Shown here: piece after piece, positions 27,141 through 36,086 of the stretch | How positions within the stretch are numbered: position 1 is the first letter of the stretch | How the letters are laid out: every line of letters begins with the position of its first letter | Source: Halosimplex carlsbadense 2-9-1 | GTDB taxonomy: Archaea > Halobacteriota > Halobacteria > Halobacteriales > Haloarculaceae | Assembly (NCBI RefSeq): GCF_000337455.1 | Contig: NZ_AOIU01000036.1 | Coordinates: 1-64,000 of the forward strand | Direction of reading: 5' to 3' | DNA length: 64,000 bases | Program-made: the position numbers and the translations under genes | The notes under the pieces: generated by a model | What the model was told of the DNA's origin: nothing | The model's database searches: none | What the model saw: the letters and a program-made list of their open reading frames with translations, nothing else

Positions 27141-27731
27141 TCAGGCGTCGCCGGGGAACTCCTGGAAGAGCGTCTCGAAGTCCTCGGCCTCGCTGAGGTC
27201 CGAAACGGTCTGGTCGGCCTCCTCGCGGAGGTGTTCGACTTCGGATTCGAGCTGTTCGTACTCCTCGCTGTCCTGGAGTTCGACGAAGTCCTTCTCGGCT
27301 TCGAGGGTCGCTTTCTTCGAGGCGAGCGAGAAAAACTCCTGCATGCGCTCGTCGTAACTCTCGCGGTCGAGCATCCGATCGGCCGCACCGTGAAGGTCGT
27401 CGAGCATCACCGGCTTGGTCAGGTAGTCGTCGAACGCCATCTCGACGATGTCGAAATCGGGGTCGACGGCGGTCACCATCACCACGCGACACTCCAGACG
27501 TCGCTCGCGGAGCGCTTCGAGGACCTCGTCGCCGTTCATCTCCGGCATCTGTCGGTCGAGAAAGACGATATCGACCGCTTCGTCGGCCTGGTCGAGCGCC
27601 TCGTGGGGCCCGTACGCTGTCCTGACCTCGTACTCCTCGGCCAGCCAGGTCGAGTACAGATCCGCGATGTCGCGCTCGTCGTCCACGACGAGCACGGTTT
27701 CTCCTCCGGAGTTTCGGTTCGGCGTTGTCAT
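27141..27731 (-). CDS. HalX-type response regulator
   Basis: This 196-residue two-component output protein has a receiver domain at residues 11-125, with the acidic pair D17-D18, phospho-acceptor D59 in IVFLDRQMPEMNG, T87 and K106 in DYLTKPV. The C-terminal helical HalX domain follows (MLDRESYDERMQEFFSLASK and later acidic helices). HalX regulators are haloarchaeal and lack a classical DNA-binding domain. The ATG at 27731 is preferred. A TTTTAT box near 27786-27793 gives a short leader. The partner kinase is not adjacent. Confidence 0.92.
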   Translation of the reverse strand: MTTPNRNSGGETVLVVDDERDIADLYSTWLAEEYEVRTAYGPHEALDQADEAVDIVFLDRQMPEMNGDEVLEALRERRLECRVVMVTAVDPDFDIVEMAFDDYLTKPVMLDDLHGAADRMLDRESYDERMQEFFSLASKKATLEAEKDFVELQDSEEYEQLESEVEHLREEADQTVSDLSEAEDFETLFQEFPGDA

Positions 27732-27903
27732 CGTGAGTCCCGTGATTCGGACGGACTGATTATCGACTATCGGGCCAACCAGCGCATAAAACCACCCCAT
27801 AAATTATCAGGTGTGAAAATTAGGCCGGTCTGACTGGGAGGGTCGACCCGTCCGGTCCGTGCTACCGACGGCGTTATGTCGGCGAGCGCCTTGGTGTCCG
27901 TCG

Positions 27904-28335
27904 ATGGATGGAGCGTCTGACGACCCGCGACAGATCCGGACGCTGGCGGTGACTGCCGAAGACGTGGTCGCCGCGCTAGAGGCGCGAGCGCAGCGCGACC
28001 AGTCGGTCGTGCTGCGGGCGACACCGCCGTTCAGCGGTCGGATGCGGGCTCGTCTGCACGTGGGAGCCGGCGAGTACGACGAGTCGCCCGCGCCGCTGCA
28101 CGTCGACCCGGAAGCGCTGCTCGACGACGCGGCGCCGACCTACCCGCGACCGGGCGACACGGAAGACGAACTCCGGGACGACCCCGACGTCGAGTACACC
28201 GTCGAGCGCCACCACGACCGCCACGAAGAGGCCGTCGCGGCCTGGCGGGAGACGGTCCTCGACCACGTCCGCGACACCGCTTCCGTCGAGACACCGCAGG
28301 GTCCGCACGAGGTCGGGGTATCGCTGCTGGGCTGA
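27904..28335 (+). CDS. conserved haloarchaeal protein (DUF8009-like), unknown function
   Basis: This 143-residue acidic soluble protein has the segment IRTLAVTAEDVVAALEA followed by VVLRATPPFSGRMRARLHVG, which I associate with a haloarchaeal family of unknown function (DUF8009, from memory). The middle is rich in Asp and Pro, and the C-terminus is helical (EAVAAWRETVLDHVRDTASV). No catalytic motif is visible. It is divergent from the HalX gene. Confidence 0.65.
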   Translation: MDGASDDPRQIRTLAVTAEDVVAALEARAQRDQSVVLRATPPFSGRMRARLHVGAGEYDESPAPLHVDPEALLDDAAPTYPRPGDTEDELRDDPDVEYTVERHHDRHEEAVAAWRETVLDHVRDTASVETPQGPHEVGVSLLG

Positions 28336-28580
28336 GCCGACCGCGCGAACACGTACGTTCGTCACTCTATCTCACGGGACTCCTCAATCGATCGACGCGA
28401 CCGGCGTTGCGGGCTCGATAAAACGTCTCGCCGTTTCTCCGTCGGCGATGAAACGAAACTCGGGTTCGTAAAACGTCCGCTACGCACGCGTCGCTCGTGT
28501 GAAACGTTGTGAAATAACCGGAAGACTCGGACGGTTATAAGGTAATACCGCGCTATCGTGGAAGTACGAGGTTCCCCCGC
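28336..28580. other. intergenic region with promoter for the downstream small membrane protein
   Basis: This is a 245-base stretch without a convincing frame. It is more AT-rich than its surroundings near the right end, where CGGTTATAAGG (around 28532-28542) is a plausible TATA box about 45 bases before the ATG at 28581. Three GAAACG/AAAACG motifs occur between 28421 and 28506 (AAAACGTCTC, GAAACGAAAC, AAAACGTCCG, GAAACGTTGTG), but I cannot assign them a function. Confidence 0.4.
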
Positions 28581-28832
28581 ATGTCAAGTCGCTCGTCCGA
28601 CCTCACGTCGTCGCTCGACCAGGCCGATGTTGGCGTCTCAGACGTCGGCAGGAGCATCGTCGCACCGATCACCGGCGCCGCCTTCTGGGCGGCCATCGCG
28701 CTCCCCTTCCTCCATCTGCCGCTGTTGCTGGCGACGGGGCTGTCCGCCGAGCCCTACACCGACGCGTTCGTCGCCTTGCTGGCGTTGAACGTCGTCGCGC
28801 TCCTCGTCGGCCACCCCCACTACCGCGACTGA
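28581..28832 (+). CDS. small membrane protein, two helices
   Basis: This 83-residue protein has an acidic Ser-rich N-terminus (about 25 residues) followed by two hydrophobic helices (ITGAAFWAAIALPFLHLPLL and then FVALLALNVVALLVG), ending HPHYRD. I do not recognise the family. The ATG is preceded by a TTATAAGG box. Confidence 0.68.
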   Translation: MSSRSSDLTSSLDQADVGVSDVGRSIVAPITGAAFWAAIALPFLHLPLLLATGLSAEPYTDAFVALLALNVVALLVGHPHYRD

Positions 28833-28910
28833 CCCGCCGAGCGACCGCCCGGTTTCCTCCAGCCGGCGGTCGTTCGTCGGATCGCCCTCCCGCGAGACCC
28901 CCCGTCGCCG

Positions 28911-29840
28911 CTACTTTTCGGAACCGGAGAGCGCCGCTTGCAGCCGTGGAATCTCCCGTGCGAGCGCCCGTCGCTTGATCAGGACGAAGCCGGCGAAGAT
29001 ACAGCAAAAGCCCGCCGCGGTCCAGCCGTCGACGACTTCCTCCAGAAACAGGAAGCCGGTGACGGCGGCGAACAGCGGCGCCACGTAGGAGACGAGGTTG
29101 ATCTCGACGGGGCCGAGTCGCTCCAGCAGGTCGAAGTAGATGAGGAAGCCGACGGCGCTGGCGCCGACAGAGAGGTAGGCCAGCGACCACAGCGCGGTCG
29201 ACGACCACGTTATCGCCGCGAACGACTCGCCCAGCCCGAGACTGACCACGTGCATCAGGCCGGCGCCGCCGAGCATCGACCACGCCTCCATGGTCTCGAT
29301 CTCGACGCGAGCGTCGATGTAGGTGGTCACGACGCTCCCGAGCGCGAAGGAGAGCGCCGCGGCGAACACGAGCAATTGGGGCAGCGTCTCCCGGGCCAGA
29401 AGCGTCGCCGGGTCGGGCTGGGCGACGGCGACGACACCCACGAGCCCGAGGGCGATGCCCGCGACGCCGACGGCCGACAGCCGCTCCTCGGGGAGCAGGC
29501 CGCGGGCGAACACCGTCGTCAGCACCGGCGAGAGGCTGACGATGACCGCCGCGGCGGCGCTGGTCGTGCCCTGTTCACCGACGAACAGGAAGGCGTGGTA
29601 GGCGGCGATCAGCAGGACCGCGCCGACGGCGACGGTCGCCCACTCGTCGCGGCCCCGCGGACGCCAGCTGTTGGCCCGCAGGACCGCGTAGCCCAGCATC
29701 ACGACGCCGGCCACGTCGTAGCGCAGTGCCGCGAACAGGACCGGCGGGAACGCCGACAGCCCCGCCTTGATCGCCACGAACGCGGAGCCCCACAGCGCCG
29801 ACAGCGCCAGGAACAGCCCGAGGTTCCGGTACGTAGACAC
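28911..29840 (-). CDS. EamA/DMT-superfamily transporter
   Basis: This is a 309-residue permease with ten helices in two EamA repeats. Characteristic segments are ALSALWGSAFVAIKAGLSAF at the N-terminus, AAAAVIVSLSPVLTTVFARG in repeat one and VEINLVSYVAPLFAAVTGFL in repeat two. The GTG start at 29838-29840 places the first helix directly at the N-terminus. The substrate is unknown. Confidence 0.88.
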   Translation of the reverse strand: MSTYRNLGLFLALSALWGSAFVAIKAGLSAFPPVLFAALRYDVAGVVMLGYAVLRANSWRPRGRDEWATVAVGAVLLIAAYHAFLFVGEQGTTSAAAAVIVSLSPVLTTVFARGLLPEERLSAVGVAGIALGLVGVVAVAQPDPATLLARETLPQLLVFAAALSFALGSVVTTYIDARVEIETMEAWSMLGGAGLMHVVSLGLGESFAAITWSSTALWSLAYLSVGASAVGFLIYFDLLERLGPVEINLVSYVAPLFAAVTGFLFLEEVVDGWTAAGFCCIFAGFVLIKRRALAREIPRLQAALSGSEK

Positions 29841-29868
29841 GCTCCGTGGTTCGGGCGGACGGGCCTGA

Positions 29869-30105
29869 ACCTTTCGGGTCCGGATTTCGGGGACGAGCCC
29901 GTGTCTGGGAGACGGTCCCGGGTCCGAGTGGCGGAGACGACCGCGCCGCCTGGTCTCCCCGCTCTTCGTCTCGCGGTTCTTCCGCGGCGTACTCGACCTC
30001 GGGGAGTACGAGACGGAGGCGATGGATCTGGCCGGGCTGGTCAGTCCGACCGTCGCCGAGCGGGTCGCGGCGGCCCTTCCCACCGACGCCGAGGCGGCCG
30101 AGTGA
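29869..30105 (+). pseudogene. protein-like open frame without a start codon, possible gene remnant
   Basis: From 29869 the plus strand is open for 78 codons and ends in TGA at 30103-30105. The later part looks protein-like: VSPLFVSRFFRGVLDLGEYE and then MDLAGLVSPTVAERVAAALP. No ATG, GTG or TTG occurs in frame before the internal ATG at about codon 50. It may be the 3' piece of a decayed gene, a gene using CTG, or chance. It fills the 267-base gap between two minus-strand transporter genes. Confidence 0.3.
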
Positions 30106-30107
30106 GG

Positions 30108-31499
30108 TCACTCCGTCGGCGGCTCGTCGTTCCCCGGGTCCGCCGCGACTGGGCGGTCGACCGGTCGGTCGTCGCCGGTCGACGCGTCGGCGACCGGTTC
30201 TATCGCGCGAGTGCCGCCGGACAGTGCTCGGAGTGACAGCACGAGCCCGGAGCCGGCGAGGACGAGCGCGCCTGCGACGGCGAAGGCCGTGAGGTAGCCC
30301 AAGGAGGCCGCCCAACCGCCGAGGACGCCCCCGACGCCGCCGGCGACGGCGCCCAGCGCAGTGTGGACGCCGAGGACCTCGCCGCGGGCGGCCGGCGGGG
30401 CGAGCCGCGTCACGATGGCCGTCCCGACGACGGCGATGACCGCCCACGTCGCGCCGATGGCCGCGAGGGCGACCCCGGCGACCGCGAGGTCGACGGAGAG
30501 CGCGCCCAGCCCCCCCACCAGCGCGACCGCCGGGAAGAGGACGCCGCGGACCGCCAGCGCGCCCGACTGGAGCAGTCGCACGTCGTAGCGGGCGGCGAAC
30601 CGACCGACGCCCTCGTAGAGGACCGCCGAGGCGAGACTCGACACCAGGTAGAGGCCGAATATCTGTCCGGAGTCGAACGACGCGTCCGTGAAAAACAGCG
30701 GGAGCGGCGCCCAGAACGCGGCGAAGCCGGTGAAAAACAGGGTCGCCGCGACCAGATACGTCGTCAGCGCGGCGTCGAGCCGGCCCCGGAGCCGCCGCGG
30801 GTCGAGCCCCCGGGTCGTCCAGTAGAGGCGGTTCGGCGAGAACGGGAACGTCGCCCCTCGCACCGATAGTCGAGTGTTCGTGACGAGGCGAGCGATCCGA
30901 CGGACCTTCGGCTCGCTCGTGACGTGCGCGTCGGAGGCGGGGCGAGGGAGCGTCCGCGCGGCGCCGACCGCGCTCGCACCGGCGCAGGCTGCGAGCAGCC
31001 AGAACAGGGCGCGAGTGGCCGACCCGGCGCCGACGAGCCGCACGCCGACCAGCGGCCAGACGGTCCCGAGGACCAGTCCGCCGGCCCAGCCGTACCCCTG
31101 GTACTTGTTCAGCAGGCCGATGCGCTCGCTCCAGGCCGACTCGGGCGCGGCGTCGACGACCAGCATCGTCAGCACCGGCGCGACGGAGCCGACCACCAGC
31201 CACAGCGCCGCGTTCGCGACGATAACGGCCGTGACATCGGTCAGGAGCGGGACGGCGGCGAGCGCGAGTGCGACGACCGCCAGCGTGGCCAGGACGAGCG
31301 TTCGGCGGCTGTCGACGCGGTTAGCCAGCCGACCGAACAGCACGGCGCCGGGCGCTCCGACGAGCGCCGCGCTGGCCGCGAGGTATCCGAGCTGGACCGG
31401 CGAGGCGCCCAGCTGGACGAGATACAGCGGGACCAGCAGCGACGCGCCGCCGAACGCGACCGACCCCAGTGCCCACGAGTAGAGCCAGCGGTCGGTCAT
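30108..31499 (-). CDS. MFS transporter
   Basis: This is a 463-residue integral membrane permease of the major facilitator superfamily, with about twelve helices. The loop 2-3 motif is present as FGRLANRVDSRRTLVLATLA, matching the GxLxDRxGRR pattern. The central cytoplasmic loop (about residues 195-235) separates two six-helix halves. The C-terminal tail is acidic and disordered. The substrate is unknown. Confidence 0.88.
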   Translation of the reverse strand: MTDRWLYSWALGSVAFGGASLLVPLYLVQLGASPVQLGYLAASAALVGAPGAVLFGRLANRVDSRRTLVLATLAVVALALAAVPLLTDVTAVIVANAALWLVVGSVAPVLTMLVVDAAPESAWSERIGLLNKYQGYGWAGGLVLGTVWPLVGVRLVGAGSATRALFWLLAACAGASAVGAARTLPRPASDAHVTSEPKVRRIARLVTNTRLSVRGATFPFSPNRLYWTTRGLDPRRLRGRLDAALTTYLVAATLFFTGFAAFWAPLPLFFTDASFDSGQIFGLYLVSSLASAVLYEGVGRFAARYDVRLLQSGALAVRGVLFPAVALVGGLGALSVDLAVAGVALAAIGATWAVIAVVGTAIVTRLAPPAARGEVLGVHTALGAVAGGVGGVLGGWAASLGYLTAFAVAGALVLAGSGLVLSLRALSGGTRAIEPVADASTGDDRPVDRPVAADPGNDEPPTE

Positions 31500-31656
31500 C
31501 GGTCGGTCGTTGGGAAACCCGAGGTAAATAGCCGGGTGGCCTTCGGACGGTCGGAGCGACGGGCCCCACCGGCAGGGCGAGCGGACCCGGCCGGCGGGAC
31601 GAGCGAACGTGACCGATCGGCCGGGGCTTCATACGTTCGGTGGCCGACTCCCGACC

Positions 31657-32175
31657 ATGGCCACGCTCCCACTGGTCGTCCCCTCGGTCGCCGCGGTCGT
31701 CGTTCTGGTCGCGCTGAGCGCCTTTTTCTCCAGCAGCGAATCGGCGATCTTCTCGCTGCCCGAGGAGTGGATCCGCGAGGCGGCGACGGACGGAGCGGCC
31801 GACAGCGCCGTGCTCCTGGACCTTCGCGACGACCCGCATCGCCTGCTCGTGACCATCCTCGTCGGGAACAACGTCGTCAACATGGCCATCTCCAGCATCG
31901 TCACGCTGCTGGTCTCGGAGGTCTTCTCACCCGGGCTGGCGGTCGTCGTGGCGACGGCCGGAGCGAGCGCGCTCATCCTCGTGTTCGGCGAGATCGTCCC
32001 CAAATCCTACGGCCTCGGCCACGCCCGGACCTGGAGCAGGCGGGTCGCTCGCCCGATCGCCCTGATCGAACGTGCGCTCGGGCCGGTCGTCGTCCTCTTC
32101 GACGCGAGCACGCGGCGACTGACGGCGCTCGTCGGCGGCAACCAGGGGATCGAGGAGAACCTGCTCGACGACTGA
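31657..32175 (+). CDS. DUF21 (CNNM-type) membrane protein without CBS domains
   Basis: This 172-residue protein is a DUF21/CNNM transmembrane domain: SAFFSSSESAIFSLPEEWIR, then LLVTILVGNNVVNMAISSIV, then LVFGEIVPKSYG. In most members this domain is followed by a CBS pair and transports or senses divalent cations such as magnesium; here the protein ends right after the membrane domain. The ATG at 31657 fits the family start. It is convergent with the site-2 protease gene, which does carry CBS domains. Confidence 0.85.
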   Translation: MATLPLVVPSVAAVVVLVALSAFFSSSESAIFSLPEEWIREAATDGAADSAVLLDLRDDPHRLLVTILVGNNVVNMAISSIVTLLVSEVFSPGLAVVVATAGASALILVFGEIVPKSYGLGHARTWSRRVARPIALIERALGPVVVLFDASTRRLTALVGGNQGIEENLLDD

Positions 32176-32218
32176 CCGCGACGACATCGCGGGGGCCGGA
32201 AGACCGGCGGACCGCGAG

Positions 32219-33367
32219 TCAGAACGCTTCTCGCGGCCCCATCTCGACGCCATCGCGGCGGAACTGCAACACGTGCGCGAAGTCCTCCGACGAGAGGAGT
32301 CCGACGACCTCGCCGCCGTCCTCGACGAGCGCGTACCCCGAGGAGTGGGTGCCCAGTTCGACGAACGCGTCGAAGGCGGGCGTGTCGATCGGGACCCGGG
32401 GCAGGTCGTCGACCATGATCTCCCGGACCCGGGTGGTGTCGTGGGCGTTCCGGTCGGTCCGCCGCACGGCGTCGAGGGTGACGACGCCGACCGTCTCGCC
32501 GGCGTCGACGACCGGGTAGACGGTCCGGCGGTCGCGGATCATCCGGTCGGTGAACGCCGAGACCGACTCGTCGGCGTCGATGGACTCGGCGTCGAGGCGC
32601 GCCACGTCGCGCAGCGTCAGGCCGGTGAGCAGGCCCTGGAGCATCACCGACCGCGACTCCGACGAGGCCGCGCCGTAGATGAACAGGGCGAGCAGGAGCA
32701 ACATCGGCGCGAAGCTGAGGACGCCGACGACGGCGAACAGCACGGCGAAGCCGGTGCCGAAGCGGGCGGCGGTCGCGGTCGCCGCCTCGTACGGCCGGGT
32801 GCGGGCGAGCAGCGCCCGGAGGACCCGCCCGCCGTCCATCGGGAAGGCGGGCAGGAGGTTGAAGACGGCCAGCAGGACGTTCGTGACGACGAGCCAGCCG
32901 AAGACGAACCCGACCACGGGGGCCGAGCCGGGGACGGCGAGCAGGAGCGCGTAGCAGGCCACCCCGGTGAGGACGCTCGTGATCGGTCCGGCGATGGCGA
33001 TCCAGAACTCGCGGTTCCACTCACGTGGCATCTCTTCGAGGGCGGCGATGCCGCCGAGCAACCAGAGGGTGATCGACTGGGTGCCGATGCCGTAGCGGCG
33101 GGCCGCCCACGCGTGGCCGAGTTCGTGGACGCCGACGCTGGCGAACAGCCCGACCGCGGCGCCGGCGCCGATCACCCACGGGGTCGACCCCGCGGTGAGC
33201 GTCGCCACGTCGAACTGCGTCGGTGAGAAAGTGTTGACGATCCCGGCGTAGACGTCGATCTGGGCGCCGCTCCCGATGATCCACGCGAGGATCGGGAGGA
33301 AGACGACCAGGGAGACGTTGATCCGGATGGGGATCCCCCAGACAGACCCGACAGTGAAATCTCGCAT
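32219..33367 (-). CDS. site-2-type intramembrane metalloprotease with C-terminal CBS domains
   Basis: This is a 382-residue polytopic membrane protease. The zinc motif H81-E82-L-G-H85 lies in a membrane helix and the third ligand Asp is in NLLPAFPMDGGRV, both diagnostic for the S2P/SpoIVFB family (M50). Residues about 245-382 form a CBS pair (LDAESIDADESVSAFTDRMI, EIMVDDLPRVPIDTP) that probably binds adenosine nucleotides and gates activity. The ATG at 33365-33367 is preferred over a GTG three codons upstream. The substrate is unknown. Confidence 0.92.
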   Translation of the reverse strand: MRDFTVGSVWGIPIRINVSLVVFLPILAWIIGSGAQIDVYAGIVNTFSPTQFDVATLTAGSTPWVIGAGAAVGLFASVGVHELGHAWAARRYGIGTQSITLWLLGGIAALEEMPREWNREFWIAIAGPITSVLTGVACYALLLAVPGSAPVVGFVFGWLVVTNVLLAVFNLLPAFPMDGGRVLRALLARTRPYEAATATAARFGTGFAVLFAVVGVLSFAPMLLLLALFIYGAASSESRSVMLQGLLTGLTLRDVARLDAESIDADESVSAFTDRMIRDRRTVYPVVDAGETVGVVTLDAVRRTDRNAHDTTRVREIMVDDLPRVPIDTPAFDAFVELGTHSSGYALVEDGGEVVGLLSSEDFAHVLQFRRDGVEMGPREAF

Positions 33368-33487
33368 CGGTCCCACGGACGGAGTGAACCCTCAAAAGAC
33401 AGGGGGGCACGGTTCGGCGAACGCGAGCGGACCGGTCGCCGGACCGCCCGGTAGTTTTTCGTGGTTCCTCGGGAGACAGTACGGTCG

Positions 33488-34141
33488 ATGACGACAGCCT
33501 ATCTCACCGTCGACGACGCCCCATCGGCGACGCTCCCGGAGAAACTCGCCGTCCTCGACGACTACGGCGTGACTGCTCTCTTTCTCTGTGAGGGCCGACG
33601 CCTGGCCGACCACGCCGACCACGCCCGCCAGGCGGTCGAAGCGGGTCACCTGCTCGGGAACCACGCCTACGACCACAACCACGCCTCCGACATCGCCGTC
33701 GAGGAGTTCGCCGACGAGGTCGACCGCACCGAGGCGGCCATCGACGAGGTGTACGCCGACGCGGGCGTCGAGCGCCCCACGAAGGTGTTCCGCTTCCCGT
33801 TCGGCGACAAGGGCGGCGACCGCGCCGCGAAGTTCCAGACCGTGCTGGCCGAACGCGGCTTCCGCCCGCCGAACGCCGAGCTGATCGACTACGACTTCTG
33901 GGCCGAGCAGGCGGGCGACCGCGACTGGTTCTGGACCGTCGACGTGGAGGACTACAACGTCGACACGAAGGCGGGGCTGGCGGAGAACGTCGCCGAGGCC
34001 GACCGACTCGACGGCGACTCGAACGACATCCTCCTCTTTCACGACGGGGGCAACGCCCCCGAGCAGTTCGAGCACTACCTGCACCTGCTGGACGAGCGCG
34101 GCGTGACGTTCGGCGACCCGCTGGAACTCGCGGACGACTGA
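33488..34141 (+). CDS. polysaccharide deacetylase-like protein
   Basis: This 217-residue NodB-fold protein carries the metal-binding motif pieces TVDDAPS near the N-terminus and GNHAYDHNHAS (His-x3-His type), followed by VFRFPFGDKGGD and a C-terminal ILLFHDGG. These match carbohydrate esterase family 4. No signal peptide is seen, so the enzyme acts in the cytoplasm or on an intracellular glycan precursor. It heads a plus-strand group with a PHP-domain and an AsnB-like gene. Confidence 0.85.
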   Translation: MTTAYLTVDDAPSATLPEKLAVLDDYGVTALFLCEGRRLADHADHARQAVEAGHLLGNHAYDHNHASDIAVEEFADEVDRTEAAIDEVYADAGVERPTKVFRFPFGDKGGDRAAKFQTVLAERGFRPPNAELIDYDFWAEQAGDRDWFWTVDVEDYNVDTKAGLAENVAEADRLDGDSNDILLFHDGGNAPEQFEHYLHLLDERGVTFGDPLELADD

Positions 34142-34197
34142 CCGTCAGCGTGGCCGGGACCGAGTCGCTTTTGCCGACACCCGCGCAAACCCCGCTC

Positions 34198-34884
34198 GTG
34201 CTTTCGGTCGAACTCCACGCGCACTCGGCGGCCTCCTACGACGGCCGCGACTCCGTCGACATGCTGCTGGAGCGAGCGGCCGCCGCCGGCCTCGACGCGC
34301 TGGCGGTCACCGACCACGACGAAGTGTCGGCCAACGACACGCTCGTCGAGCGCGCTCCGGAGTACGACCTCGTCGGTATCCCCGGCATCGAGGTCTCCAG
34401 CGCCGCCGGCCACGTCCTCGGGCTGAACGTCCGCGAGGCGGTCGAGCCCGGGCTGCCCTTCTCGGAGACGATCGAACGGATCCGCGACCAGGGAGGGATC
34501 GCCGTCGTCCCGCACCCGTTCCAGGAGATGCGCAGCGGCGTCCTCGCGAACATCTCGAAGGCCGAACTGCGGGAGGCCGACGCCGTCGAGGTGTACAACT
34601 CGCGGCTGGTGACCGGCTACTCCAACCGACAGGCCCGCCGGTTCGCCGAGCGCTACGACCTGCCGATCACCGCCGGCAGCGACGCCCACGTCAGCGACAT
34701 GGTCGGCCGCGCGGTGACGCTCGTCGACGCCGAGGAGCCGACCGCCGAGTCGATCTGCGAGGCGGTCGTCGACGGCCGGACGACGCTCCAGACCCGTCGC
34801 ACGCCGTGGCTCGTCAGCGCGCGGCAGGCGTACGGGAACACGCGACGGCGCATCCGCATCGCGCTGGACGGGCTGTTCCAATGA
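34198..34884 (+). CDS. PHP-domain metal-dependent phosphoesterase
   Basis: This 228-residue cytoplasmic protein has PHP-domain metal ligands ELHAHSAASYDG, VTDHDEVSAN, GIEVSS, VVPHPFQ and GSDAHVSD in the usual order. Family members hydrolyse phosphomonoesters, nucleotides or histidinol phosphate. The GTG at 34198 starts just before the first ligand motif and has a TTTTGCC box upstream; a GTG at 34150 would add 16 residues. Its stop overlaps the next gene's ATG by four bases, so the two are coupled. Confidence 0.85.
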   Translation: MLSVELHAHSAASYDGRDSVDMLLERAAAAGLDALAVTDHDEVSANDTLVERAPEYDLVGIPGIEVSSAAGHVLGLNVREAVEPGLPFSETIERIRDQGGIAVVPHPFQEMRSGVLANISKAELREADAVEVYNSRLVTGYSNRQARRFAERYDLPITAGSDAHVSDMVGRAVTLVDAEEPTAESICEAVVDGRTTLQTRRTPWLVSARQAYGNTRRRIRIALDGLFQ

Positions 34885-36017
34885 GCGACGCTCGCGCGTT
34901 CGACACCGGGTCGGACCGCCTCCGCGGCGCCTCGACGGAGACGGTCCGCCGGGCGCTGGCCGACGGCGACCCGCTGTCCGGGACCGCCGGGTTCGCCGGG
35001 AGCGTCGACGGCCGGGTCGTCCGCGACGTACTCGGGCGCCAGCCCGTCTTCACCGAGGCCGACGACCCCTCGGCGTGGAGCTTCGACCCCGCGGCCCTCT
35101 CGAACCCCGCGACGGTCCCGGCCGGCCACGTTCGCGGCCCGGACGGTGACGAACGGGTCTGGACACTCCCGAACCCAAGACCGGCGACCGACGAGCGCGC
35201 GGCCGTGCGGGCCGTCCGGTCGGCGGTCCGCGGGGCGATCGACGACACCGCCACCGAGGGATTGGCGGTCGCCTTCTCCGGTGGCGTCGACTCGGCGGCG
35301 CTGGCCGCGCGGCTCGACGCGCCGCTGTACGTCGCCGGCTTCCCCGAGAGTCACGACGTGGAAGCCGCCCGGACCGCCGCCGCGAAGCTCGACCGCGACC
35401 TCCGGGTCGTCGAGGTGACCCACGGCGACATCGAGCGAGCGGTCCCCGAAGTCGCGGGCGCGACCCGGCGGGCCAACGCGATGGACGTGAGCATCGCGCT
35501 GCCGCTCTACCTGGTCGCCGAGCGGGCCGCGTCCGAGGGGTTCGACCGCCTCGCGGTCGGCCAGGGGGCCGACGAGCTGTTCGGCGGCTACGCGAAGGTC
35601 GCTCGGGCGCCCGAGGACGACCGCGTCGCGGCCGACACCGTTCGCGGGGCGCGCCGCGAGGTCGTCGGGACCCTGCCCGACCAGCTGGAACGGGACGTGC
35701 TGGCGCTCCGGGGTGCGGGTGTCGAACCCGTCGCGCCGCTGCTCTCCGACCGGGTGGTCGCCGCCGCGCTCGACCTGCCCGGCGGGCTGCTCGTGACCGA
35801 CCGCGGCGAGCGCAAGTGGGCGCTGCGGCTGGCGGTTCGGGAGTGGGTCCCCGACCCGGTGGCCTTCCGCGAGAAGAAGGCAGTCCAGTACGGCAGCCTC
35901 GTCTCGCGGGAACTCGACCGGCTCGCGCGACAGGCCGGGTTCAAACGGCGGATGGACGACCACGTGGGCCAGTACGTCGACTCGCTGCGTCGAGTCGACG
36001 GGGCGAACCCGGAGTGA
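34881..36017 (+). CDS. asparagine synthetase-like PP-loop protein
   Basis: This is a 378-residue protein with the ATP-pyrophosphatase PP-loop SGGVDS at residues 133-138 and the AsnB-type motif LAVGQGADELFGGYAK, then FREKKAVQYGS. The C-terminal synthetase domain of AsnB is complete, but the N-terminal part is only about 110 residues and has no Cys at position 2, so it lacks a working glutaminase. It may use free ammonia or amidate or adenylate another substrate. It is coupled to the PHP gene by an ATGA overlap. Confidence 0.85.
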   Translation: MSDARAFDTGSDRLRGASTETVRRALADGDPLSGTAGFAGSVDGRVVRDVLGRQPVFTEADDPSAWSFDPAALSNPATVPAGHVRGPDGDERVWTLPNPRPATDERAAVRAVRSAVRGAIDDTATEGLAVAFSGGVDSAALAARLDAPLYVAGFPESHDVEAARTAAAKLDRDLRVVEVTHGDIERAVPEVAGATRRANAMDVSIALPLYLVAERAASEGFDRLAVGQGADELFGGYAKVARAPEDDRVAADTVRGARREVVGTLPDQLERDVLALRGAGVEPVAPLLSDRVVAAALDLPGGLLVTDRGERKWALRLAVREWVPDPVAFREKKAVQYGSLVSRELDRLARQAGFKRRMDDHVGQYVDSLRRVDGANPE

Positions 36018-36086
36018 GACCTGTCGGCCGAGTAACGACAGGAGCTAAGACGGTCGACCCGGTAACGACAGGACAACCAGTCGGCG

